In this document: positions 11,341 to 22,430 of the stretch, one piece after another
Layout of the letters: each line of letters begins with the position of its first letter
Position numbering within the stretch: position 1 is the stretch's first letter
Origin: Otis tarda
Lineage: Eukaryota; Chordata; Aves; Otidiformes; Otididae
Direction of reading: 5' to 3'
NCBI GenBank assembly: GCA_026413225.1
Contig: CM048552.1
Coordinates: 209,325,553-209,389,552, forward strand
Length of the DNA stretch: 64,000 nucleotides
Made by a program: the position numbers and the translations under genes
Notes under the pieces: generated by a model
Told to the model about the DNA's origin: nothing
Databases searched by the model: none
The model's input: only the letters and a program-made list of their open reading frames with translations

Positions 11341-14300
11341 CACAATATAGATTTCAATAAAAAGTATGTGGAAGCAATTTTTCCTGGGATTTAGACTAGG
11401 TGGGGCACAAAGTGTTATATCCCCAAAAAGAGTTTCAAAGGGGAAGTTCAGTTTCAAGAAATGTGTCTCTGGTTACTGAGAAGATACATACACTGCTTAG
11501 ACCTCACTGTCTTTAGATCATATGGAATTCAAATTTGGTGATGATTAATGGCCAGTATAGGTGGGAAGTCAATAGGGACTATACCTGGCTGAAGGAAAAT
11601 AAGGAATCTATGTTTTAAGAGTCATGTGTGAAATGCTGTTATGATCTAAATAAAAGTCAGGAGACAGAAGAGATCACAAAATCAAAACCAAGTAAAACAG
11701 CAAGTAAAAAAATCATTATTATTACCTTGACCATTTCCTGAAAGTGTTTCATAACAGCCTGGCATTAATTTTGAAATGCAGTTCCCATAACTTGCTTTTA
11801 TTGAAAAGCCAGTGTCTATACTACCATCTCTAGTACTGAGAAGTTCAGACTGCTGCTGGCAGCTCCAGAGAGGAACCACCGGAAACCAGCCTTCACTTCT
11901 TGTGTCATATGGTACTACTATTTAGAGATGAATGATAAACCTAAAGGAAAAGGACTTGATGAAAGCCGAAGTAAAAATAAAACGGATGATGCATCACAAT
12001 TCACAAGAAGGTCGAGCTTTTTGGCACTTTGGAGAAATAATTTTTTTATAACATTACTAGCTTTTTGCAAGGAATGATATCTTGATTGCACAATGTCATT
12101 AAACAATGTTATAATTTCAGGCAGACAGAAATAAAAAAAAATAAATAAACAGACTGAGCTCAAAACTAAATCCTATTTTGTGAAGTCTTTTATTACTTGC
12201 TCCATTATTATTACGGTTGAGATTTACCCTGGGTAAGGGTGCAGGCACCCTGACTGGGTGCTAACTGACACACATTTCATGTCAGAGACGAACCCAGGCT
12301 GTCGCCGTGTGTGCTAGAAGCAGGAGAACACCTTTGATTTCCTCCGTGAGGATTTTATTTTGCTCAGAAATTCTCCCTGATATATTGGGAAGGAAGTCCT
12401 GGTTGACTAGATGTTTGATTTTTCTTTTACAATTTTTCCATATATAAATGCATCAATTTTTCCCAGTTCCCATTAAAAGTGAGGGTTTTCCAGTAGTTCT
12501 CAGAAGTCAGGAAGATTGTCACTGATTTCCCTCAGATTTTCTTACCAGGAAATTTTGTGTTCTTTTCTGGCAAGTGTCACTATTCTCACAGGTTTTAGCA
12601 CTTAATGACTTTTCAGCTATGAAATTCTCATTCCATTAAAAAAAAAAAAGAAAGGAAAAAAAAAAAAAGAAAAACTGAAATCCTAAACTTTTTTCACTCC
12701 AATGTCAGTGGAAAGCAAATAAGAGATGCAACTGTGGTCACAACTAAATTCTCAAGCAAGTTTTCCAATAAAAAAAAATGTAGCAGAAACAGGCATATGA
12801 CAAAGTTTGCTGGCTTTTCTAACCCCAGTGTGCTCAGGACGGGCCATGGATGTCAGCCCTGGGCACAGCAGGCACACGGGATTCCCTTACATGACCCTGA
12901 CAGTGTAATTAGGGGAAGAGAGATTCCACATCCCCATGTTAAATGCATCCATCCCACATCTGGGAAACAAGTCCTGTCAACAAGGGAAAACTATCAATGT
13001 CCATCTTCTTCTTTTTGGAGAGTGGGCTGCCCTTGCCTCCAGACCCCACAGAGATGCCAAGCAGCCGAGTCGCTAACAACAACAAGCGGTCATTGGAGAC
13101 AAATGCCTCCGAAAGACTTTTTCTCCTCTCCTCTCAGCTGTTCCTATGTGTCTTGCTCTGTAGCCTGATCAGTTTTTCACAGTAGGGAAATAAAAGTTTG
13201 CACAGTGAAAGCTGGGCAGGTGTTGCTTTTGTGCGTTTAATATTGCGGGATAGACAACAGCTCCTCTCTGCCTCCACAGGCTGATGCCCATCGGGCTTTA
13301 AAAGCAAGACTGAAAAGCCTTGTGGGTCATGAAAAACAGATGGAGGAGAAAAGAGTTTAATCTTGGGTTGCCTGGGAATCCTATCAATCCTATCAATTCA
13401 CGGGAGCTTCTGGACTGGGCACTCTCATGGCACAGGCACTCCTTGACACTCGCAGCCCTGGCTCGCTCCTCGGCTGCAGCATGTTCAGGGAGAAGCATGG
13501 GGCTGGTTACAACGGTCCTTTCCTCCCCCTTCCTGGTGACCACTGACTACCGGCCCTCTACAGCACCTTTCTCTTTCTAAAATGCCTTCAAAAATCAGAG
13601 CAGGGATTTTCCACCCTGCTCACACTGCACAAGGGCTCTCTGTCCCCAGGGTTGTGGGAGTACTAGCAGGGTCTGTTACTGTTGGCCGAGGTGAAATAGT
13701 CCTGTAAATCCACATTAAGTGAAAGCACGTTGCCTTCAGCTCTGTGTTGGTCAGGAGCATCTCCTGCCTCCACCTCTCCACCACCCAGGGTAGGGAAAAG
13801 GAAAGATCTTCATAAAATGAACATTATACAGAGGGAATGTCTCCTCCAAAGTGTCCATGGGAATAATAAGATGAAATAAAGCTAAACTTTGGAGAATTAT
13901 TGGAGTGCTTGGTTTGCCGTCCTCTAAAGATGACACTTTTAATGCCTCAAAGAAGAGAAGCTTAGTGGAAGATCAATGCATTTCCAAGGGAAAGGAGCCA
14001 ATGCAGCTTAAACTGCTGCCGGTGGTGGCAGGCCTACAAGAGCCTGCAGAACCCTTCTGAGCTAATCCCTCATCGCTCTCTGGTGACCGAAAACCACCTC
14101 CTCACCACAAGGTGAAAAGTCTGCTGCCGGGTCCCAGCATGGCCTCAGGACCGTCATGCCGCAGGCAGCTCCTACGTCATTCAGGAGAACCTCCATGGAG
14201 CTGATGCTAATGCAAAGGAACCTGCACGAGCTCAGCTTTGGGTGTGGGAACAGGAGTCTCATTGTCCTCCTTGTAACTAAATAAATCAACATCAATCAGC

Positions 14301-14389
14301 CAGGAAAGAAGTATAAGAGAGCAGAGGCCCAGGGCTGTTTGACTCTTTCCTGGCTGAGAGCTGTTGTGAGTCAGCTAGAGACACGGACG
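11341..14389. other. Unassigned DNA with moderate-GC part 12820-13600
   Basis: No gene is supported. The plus frame at 12734-13168 (144 codons) is the longest here but lacks splice context and protein-like composition. A homopurine tract lies at 12638-12675. Confidence 0.4.
12638..12675. repeat. Homopurine A/G tract
   Basis: About 38 nt, nearly all A with a few G, in plain intergenic sequence. Simple low-complexity repeat. Confidence 0.75.
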
Positions 14390-14740
14390 GAGAGGACCAT
14401 AATTCTCAGGATGGCAGCATCTTTGGTGCTGCCCCGTCCAGGCGTGGGAACGAGCGGCTTGGTGGTGGTGGTAGCTTACCTGGGGAGAGCTGCCCTCCGG
14501 CTTCCGCTCAGTCTGCAGTGCAGCTGACTTGTCTGGAGCAAGCTTCCAGGAAAAACAGAAAAAGCAGGCTGGGCAAAGTCTGCTTACAGGCTGTGCTGCA
14601 GCAGGAGCATCCATCTTAGATCCAGTGGAGGAGGAGAGCTTGGACAAGCTCCCTTTTTAAAGCAACAGTGCTCCTACTGAGCATGGCGAGGAAGGGCAGT
14701 GCTACGCCACGGCAGCGGTTGCGCCGGATACGTGCAGAGC
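14390..14740. other. Local CpG-richer patch
   Basis: Roughly 15 CpG dinucleotides in 350 bp (for example in CCGTCCAGGCGTGG, ACGAGCGGC, CTACGCCACGGCAGCGG and GCGCCGGATACG), which stands out against the CpG-poor surroundings. GC content is also raised. It might be a small regulatory or promoter-like element or a young repeat not yet decayed. No transcript start, splice donor or coding frame could be tied to it. Confidence 0.3.
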
Positions 14741-14754
14741 AATTTACAGGCATT

Positions 14755-14880
14755 AGCTAATTGATCTTTGCAAAACCCCTTTGAGCTAGGCAATTAAACA
14801 TCATCAGTCCAGTTCTACAGGTGCAGGAACTGAGTTGGGCTAATGTAACCTTTCGCAGAAGTAGCCCATGATTTAGGGTG
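14755..14880 (+). repeat. MIR-like (CORE-SINE) remnant
   Basis: The order 'ccagttctacaggtgcagg' followed by 'aactgag', then 'gggctaatgtaacctttcgc' and 'tagcccatgatt', follows the MIR core and 3' region (ATTTTACAGATGAGGAAACTGAG, AGGTTAAGTAACTTGCCCAAGG) with many substitutions. Such copies predate the split of amniotes. Assignment is by eye. Confidence 0.4.
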
Positions 14881-17800
14881 CCTGAGCCAAAAGGCTTTTG
14901 GTCTGATTTTGCACGTGCAAAACATCTCTAGGTCCGACTGACAGCGCAGAGCGTCTGTAACTCCTCTTGTAACTAACAGTGCATGGCTGTTTTTAAAAGC
15001 CAAGCCTAGGGGTATTTAAAGTTGGAAATCTCAAAAAGGAGGCACCCCAAATCAGTAAGCCTTTAGGAGAATGCTGGCTTTTCTGTCTAAAGATATCTAA
15101 GGAGAAGAGTGGAGAGTCAGGTTTAATTAGATTTTGTCTCCCTGCTTTTCTTTATGTATCTGGACAGGTCCTTCCCTATGGGCTCCTCACGGACTCCTGT
15201 GGACCTGTTGTTCAAAGTTGGGGCTTGAGAAGGAAACTTAAGGGATCACTTAGAACATATGACCTGAAGGACTACAAGATGGGACACTCTAGTTGGATCC
15301 ACCACCACCACACTACAAAAACCTCCATCAGGGAAATAGTACAGTTGTTCTGAGAGTGGCATTTGTCCTTTCATGGCCTCTGGCCACTGTAAGTCTGCAT
15401 TGACCTTACAAAGTGGAGAAAACAGGCAACACAAGTAGGAAACAGGGTCATGAGATGCATGTGGGACACACTGCATGGCTGGGAGCTGACATTAACAGAG
15501 TGATATGTGAGGTTTCTTTAATTTACTCTTTATTACCCTCAGGGCATACTTTTGTTGCCCGTGATAAACATAACACTTTTACCTCTAACTGTGCTTGACC
15601 AAATAGCTATAAAAGAGACCTCAGAGGCTGCCTCTCTCCCAATTTGCTAATGCTGTCGCAGAAGTCTAGCAAGGCCCAGATTTTTAAAGTTAGATAGATG
15701 CAGCCTGGTACCTCGTGGGATTTTCACTTGTAGGCTGAACAAGTTTGGAATTAAAATTAAAAAGCAGGGCAAGTAAAAACACCCACTAGTGCCTACTTGT
15801 GATTGTAGGTACATAAATAGCTTTAAAAATCTCAAGTTTATCTCATGTAGGGCTCCAAATTGCAGAATTCACTTCCCTTACAGCTATAATACAACAGCTG
15901 AAGCTCCTGTTGTTCTTCAAACCATGCTTCAAGGTACACCCATGTATTTATGCAGCCTTTTTCTCCTCCAGACCTTCCAGATGTGTGAGAGTTGCAAGCT
16001 GAGTATTCTCCAAAGGGACAGGCCTGAAATAATTCAAAGTCCTTCATTAGGCACTCTGTCAATGCTGTAAACATTGCTATTTAATTGATGTACTGTTTTT
16101 AGTATATGTGCCCTAAGGGAGAGTGCTGACCAGAGTCTCTTGTAAACTGAATAAATAAAAAAATAAATAAGCAAGCATCGTCGCCTCGACCAGCTCGCTG
16201 TGTGACAGAAAAGTCTGTATGGTTTAATGTGGTTTCTACACAACAATCTTGCTGGCTGGAATGGCTTGTTTGATCTTCATTAACCTTGGCAGGCTCTTCC
16301 AGATCCTTCCTCCACCTCAGCAAAGACAGAGAATGCCACTCTTCCTTTCCGGATTTCTAAGGTCACTTTGTTTATTAAGTATGTCATCTTAAAAGCTTCC
16401 TGTAAAGTGAAAGCTGCCTATTCCCTTCCTTTGTCTGGAAAATGGGTGGAGAACTCTGTCATTTTCTGTTAAAAGAAATGAAGTTGTATGCTTCTTATCC
16501 CATTCCTTCCCTTTCTTTCCTTGTCCATCTACCCCACTTCACAGCTCTGCAAATCCATGATCTCTCATTTGCTTCTTACTTGCATATTGTCTGGACCAAA
16601 ATACTGCTCAAATACTTGTCTTTTAACAGAACTTCAGAAAACACAGCTGTATCAGTCAGAGTCATGGCAACAGCACAAACAAAACTGTGCCAACTGGGGA
16701 GATAAGCTAGCTAAACCCAAGTACAGAAAGCAATGTAGACATGGGAGCCATCTCTCAGAGAGGGCCGGCCACCCAAATCCTTGCACTGCTACTTGAGTGG
16801 GGTTTTCACCCTATGTTCATCTTTGGGCTGCCTCAGCAAAAGCACTGTTGGTGCCCTGGCTGGCTGGCTCATGTCTACAAAACCGCCATCACATACTGAC
16901 TGCAGTCAGACCTTCATGCTCATGAATGTTATGCATGGGAGCAATTTTACAGCTGTGAGTCATCATCTTGCCTACATTCATATGTTCCTTTCCACTCTGG
17001 AAGGAAAGCGCGTTCATTCACTTGAAGAAAAAATAGGTTTCAAGCAGTATCATGATACAATCACATCCTTTTATAGTGTTCAGCTCCCTGTTATGAAATT
17101 TGATTCCTCTGAGGCATGACTGTAGCTTAGAGTGTGGAAAAGCGAGTTAAGACGGAAAACAGGTTGTGCCAGCTATGCCTCCATGAGTGCCCAAATTATT
17201 TCACCTAACTGTAGACTTCACTCACAGAACTGCTTAAAATTTGCAGGACAGTTGTCCTAAATTGTCTTCATGCTTGAGAGCAATAGGTAAGTATTGTCAG
17301 ATGGTGTGTAGTATAGAGCTTAGGGAGACTGAAGATGGACTGAACTAGAGACCAAACAGAGTCCACTCCTGTCCCTGGTGTGCCAGAGCTCCATACCCTT
17401 TCCTCCTTAAACCGTACTGAATTTTTTTTTGTGGCAGTGGAAGTGCTTTTCCCATAACCAGACTTTTCTGTGAGTGAAACAAAAATAAAACAATCATCTA
17501 CCCTATTTCTCCTAAATATGTGAGGTCTCTATTGCCTTTGGGCTAGACATTAGCTAAATCAAATTGAGATAAATTCAAAATCAGGAAAAGTGTCATAGAA
17601 GGGGTGTGTCTCAGGGGACATTCACAGAATCCTTGAATCTGGACATACTCCTAAAATTGTTTCCAATAGGAAAATTAGATGGGATGTCTACTTCTTTCCC
17701 AGGAGAAACTGGTAATGTTTGACCTTAACATATTATTAGCTGTTAAATGAGTTTCAAGGAGACTTTCCTAGGATTATCTACTTAGCCTTTAGCACCCATT

Positions 17801-18097
17801 TATCACTTCGTGGAGGAGATTAGGGTCAATTCTAAAGAACAGCATTACTGAAAGTCTCAGCTACACTTTTTTTTTCAGTTAAGTAAATTATTTCTTTATG
17901 GGAATATTGAGAGAATCTTATATTCTCTTTTCATCCTTCTAATTTATTTTTATGACTATATGAAAGTCACTTAATGAATGATGGCAAATGAAACACTCTA
18001 CAATTTAGAAAGGATTCACCAAAAGAACTGGTGGACTTGTGGTCACACAGAAGGTTCTTAAGATATCTGTGAACTGCAGGAGTGACGATCACCACAT
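14881..18097. other. Unassigned DNA
   Basis: No gene, RNA gene or clear repeat. Several chance frames of 60-112 codons occur on both strands without splice context. Confidence 0.45.
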
Positions 18098-18325
18098 TGT
18101 TGTGTGTTCCTTTTGTTTAGGGGGGGCTATGGTGGCAGCTTCTGCAAGAAGCTGCTAGAAGTTTCCCCTTTGTCCGGTGGACTCAGCCAGGCCTTTGGTG
18201 GATCCACACTGGCCAGGGCCAAGCCAATTGGTGACAGAATATTCCCTGATAACAGGTAGAGATAATTGAAATTAAGTTAAGCCTGGGAAGGGGGAGGGGT
18301 GGGGGCAAGTTGTTTAACATTTTGA
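18098..18325 (+). mobile_element. Internally deleted LTR fragment, same family as 53921-55064
   Basis: Starts TGTTGTGTGTTCC and shares with the 53.9 kb LTR the run 'aagctgctagaagtt', 'gtggactcagc', 'ctggccagggcc' and 'agaatattcc', then jumps directly to the U3/R-like 'ggtagagataat' and 'gggaagggggaggggt'. The segment matching about 54093-54784 of the other copy, some 690 bp, is absent, and the last ~220 bp (U5) are missing too. No target duplication was found. It is older or of a deleted subfamily. Confidence 0.75.
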
Positions 18326-20796
18326 GTCTGCAAACATTCTATGTTCAGACCGATTGCCAAATTACCTTAATTTAACAATTGATTTGTCGTCAAATTAATT
18401 GTGGTAACAGCGCATATGCTTACTCTTAATCTATGGCAAACTCATCTTTTACTGGAAATGAAGGTAAATTGCATTGCCTCATATTTACCACAGGGAATGA
18501 GCAGAGGCACAGTCAATCACATGCTCAACAGACATGTGACATCGTGTTAATCTGTAGTAATCTGGCCATGAGTTCAAATCCTTACATATAAGCAGATGAA
18601 TGTGCAGGACTGTGGTCTTTAGCTTTTGTTATTATTATCTCTACTTCTGTTTCAACATTATTGTTTTAAAGAGCTTTGTCCTTTGATAAATACTTCTTTT
18701 AGGATATTTCTGCCACTCCCTAACATAGGAATTTTCCTGTATTTCTCAAAGGTGAATGTCAGTGTACATCCAGCCTGTGCTTCTACCCTCAATCACATTA
18801 TTTCTGTCTATTATTTAGTGGTTGTCACTAACGTGTTTTGTTCTAGACAATATAAGACATGACATTATCTCCCCAAAGGAGAGTAATCAAAGTTACTAAC
18901 TTAGTGATGAAAGTTAGACCAATGAAAATTGTCATAAAAATTGTTCTGGAGAGTTGAAATTTAAATATATGTATATTAAAAACTTTAAAATTAAATAACT
19001 CATCTGCAGGTATTATTGAAAATTACAGTGTTTGAAGAAACAGATTAATTCAGCTGTGAATATATATACCCACTTGTTTTACTCTGGGTGGTTAACAGAA
19101 ATTCTGGAATTCTATTCTTTGAATATGAAATAATTTTTCTGAATAAGATAAACTGCTAGTCACAACCAATAGTTATACCTCTTTTACTAAGGATATGTAA
19201 CAGTGGTGTCTGTTTATGACTATTGCATTTTCAACCATAGGAAGGAGCTAAAGTTACATAAATTTTCTGGAGGAGTACTTAACCATTTACCTGGAAATGG
19301 TGGTCGTTTCTTGTGTCAATGTGACACACAAGTTATTTTATCCTCGTGACACATAATTAATAAAGAAATTGTTGAACTATTAGTACACAATTTATATTAT
19401 TGTGTATGTACTTCACAAGATGCTTATATATTTTTTGCAGAATACTGCTAGTGTTAAAACAAATATATGCCTTCGGTTTTGCTCCCCTCACGGTCTTTAT
19501 GTGTAACAACAGATTTAAATAATTTAGCACATGAGAATAAACGTCAACAAAAAGCATGCATGCTATCCATCAGAGTTTAAGGATGCTCATGTGGTTACAT
19601 CAATGTACCAGGGACAATACCCTTGGCTTTTAGGGGAATTACCTGTGTTAGTATTCCATGTATGAATGCCAGGTTGAAATTCAGTATTGTCTAGCTTTAA
19701 AGGGTGCTATTCTGCAAATTGGAGTAGTCAGGTTGAGCCAGGCATGTGCTGGAAAGCAGACAAGAATCAGAAGGTGGGAAACTGCCTTTCAACCAAAGGC
19801 AGAATGGCAAAGCCGCAGCTCAGCCTCCCTGCAACATCCACATTGGATTTCTGGCTACTGCAAAAGTGACTTTCCCAGGATGAACTGATTGCCCCAAGGA
19901 TTCCCCATCACTTCATGTCCCATATTTGGGTGACTATCTGGGAAGGCTTTATGCCTGTAAACCTGAGCTGCCTTTAAATTAAGAGAACTATTTGCAGAGC
20001 TGCTGTAACTGCAGGCGATGTTGCAGCCACGTGAACATAGGCTGACATCCTGAGGCTCCATCAACTGTTCTCTCCTGCCACCTGTACCCTTCCCTCCATG
20101 TCCCAGGCAGTCTGCTCTTCCCTCCCTGCTGGCACATCCCATCTCTGCCAGAATATGATGAAGCATGTGTCACATCTTGGCACCAGAACATAAAGAGAAG
20201 CTGAACAGGATTCAGTAGCTGTGGGAGAATTAGATCTACTACTGTGGTTGCTGATCCATTATGAATATCACAGCCAGAAACGCCCATCTGGTCTCCTACC
20301 AACTGCTCTTCAGCAAATTTTGCTGTCATGATATCAACCAGTTGAAACTTGACCCTACAAAGGAGTTAAGCAGAAATGGAAACTCAACCCATAATCTGTT
20401 CCTCTAATTTGAGACACCAGAGTGCATACTGGTCATATTTTCAAATACGTCTCTGCAATTACATGGGTTATCCTACAACCAAAGAAGGGTTAATTTAACT
20501 TCCGCTAGTCTGTTCTAAAGAAAGATAAACTGAAAAGTATCTCAAGACAAAGAAACATAGTTCTCATGAACTGACCATTCCTGGTATTAAATGTTTCTGT
20601 CAAGGTTTCTTACAGCTATCTTGCATGATGGAATATATTGCCATTTTTCAGTGCAGACACATTTTTGGTACCATGAGAAAATCTAACAGCTCTAAAAATA
20701 TTTCTTTTTTTTTTACAGGAAGGAAGACAGAAGATTGGGGTATTTTTACTAGGAGCAAGGAATGTTCCATGCATTATTTAATGTGAAGAAATTTAG
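18326..20796. other. Unassigned AT-rich DNA
   Basis: No gene recognised. The part 18360-18600 contains several TAATTA/TAATTG-type and ATTAAT motifs and relatively complex sequence, which might be a conserved non-coding element, but this cannot be judged from one species. Confidence 0.4.
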
Positions 20797-21810
20797 ATCA
20801 CAGAATCACAGGATAATTCATGTTGCAAGGGACCTCAGGCAGGATTTGGTCCAAACTCCTGCTCAAAGCAGGATCAACTACGAAGTCAGATAATGTTATT
20901 CAGGGGTTTATCCAGCTAAGTCTTGAAAACTCCCAAGGATGGAGACTGCACAGCCTCTCTGGAAAACCTGACCCACTGCTTGGCTGTTCCAATAGTGAAA
21001 GTTTTTCCTTATATCCATTCTGAACCTTTCTCATTTCAATATATGCCAATTACCTCTCATCTTTCCACTGTGTGCCACTGTGAAAAGCCTGGCTCCACCT
21101 CCTTGAGGACCAACTTGTAACCATTCAGGTCCGTGGTTAGGTGCCCCTTGAAGCCATCTCCTCAAAGGCTGAACAAGCCTGGGTCTTTCAGTCTCTCCTC
21201 AAACAGAAAGTGCTCCAACTCTGACCACCTTGGTGAACATCTTCTAAACTTGCTTGAATTTACGAGCATCTTCCTTGTGCTGGAAGATGCATGGGGTCTA
21301 ATAAGCTTTGAGAATAGGGAGATAATCACTCGTTATCATGGCCCTACTCCAATTCACATGTGTTGAACTTCATGAGGTTTCTGTTGGCTTCATCCTCTAG
21401 ACCATCCAGGTCCCTGCGGATGGCAGCCCTGCCCTTGAGGGATATCAACTTCTCCCTGGACTGTGGTGTCTGCTGACTTGGCAAGAATGTGCTCCTCATC
21501 TCCAAGTCATTGATAAAGATCAATTGATAAAGAGGACAGGTCCCAGGTTAGACTCCTATGGTACTCCACTTGTCACCAGTCTCAAGGTAGAGAGTGATCC
21601 CACTAATCACTAACCTCTAAGTCTGGTCATTCAGTCAGTTTGTTACTCATTTAGTTGTCCAGCCACCCAAACAATAACATCTCAACCTGGATACAACAGG
21701 AGGCATGTCAAAACTCTTGCTAGAATTTAAGTGAATTATGTCCATAGGTACCTCTCACTCACATGTCTATTCATTTTATCTTATATTCATGGCAATCATG
21801 GCCATGTCTG
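20797..21810 (-). mobile_element. Old CR1 LINE copy, about 1 kb
   Basis: Plus-strand sequence begins 'tcacagaatcacaggataat', the complement of a decayed CR1 tail. It continues with typical inverted CR1 landmarks: 'ggaccttgaag'-like and 'aactcctgctcaaagcagg', 'cccaaggatggagactgca', 'cctttgaggaga'-like, 'gaacttcatgaggtt', 'ggtactccacttgtcacc'. Substitutions and small gaps are numerous and no long frame survives, so it is clearly older than the copies at 8.3 and 43.2 kb. The 5' limit near 21810 is approximate. Confidence 0.85.
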
Positions 21811-22430
21811 ATGTAATTAAAACAACCCTATGGACACCACTGCATTTTAGCAATAGTTTTAATGACCTAGAAGAAGCTGGATTAAGAAGAGAATGGAATC
21901 TAGGATGAATCTGTAGTGATCAGAAAGATCACAGAAAGCAGCCATGGCCACATGCTCTCCATAAACAAACTCTCCTACTGTTACTGCACCATAAAGCCCT
22001 GCCAGGGAGAGAAAGGATGAAAGGAGAAGAGGAAAATGAGAAAACCAACTGACTGGGGCATGGTGAAGGCACAAGTAAGAAAAGGAAAAGGGTACAAGAG
22101 CCATGGAATCAAAAATGTTGGCGGGGAACCAGAGGGGCACCCTGAGCAGAGCACCCGCCACAGCACTCTGCTCCCTGGAGGTACCCGGTGAGCCAGTGCA
22201 CACCACTCCCCAGTACTCTGCCCACAGGTGAGAGGATGAAGGAAAGAAAACGGGGCTCACCCTCCATAGATTCTCCACCATCAAGTTCCCTCTTGCAGCC
22301 AACATGCATGCTCAAGGCCGGGGGAAGTTGCTGAGGACGTCCAATGTGTGCTTGGGGCCCTGATCAGGGGAGAATTCACATCCAGAGACAAGACATGGGG
22401 CAAAGGAGGCATTGGTCCGTAACGACTCAG
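21811..22430. other. GC-rich block of unknown origin
   Basis: Between about 21995 and 22420 GC content rises sharply between AT-rich neighbours, and a 148-codon minus frame (22305-21859) is open. The frame has no recognisable domain, and its reverse strand is purine-rich. The block has fairly abrupt edges, as an inserted element would, but I could not find matching direct repeats or LTR ends. Confidence 0.35.

Noticed and set aside
12734-13168. 144-codon plus-strand frame
   Set aside because: No splice context, no recognised domain and mixed low-complexity beginning; another frame overlaps it on the same strand. Looks like chance.
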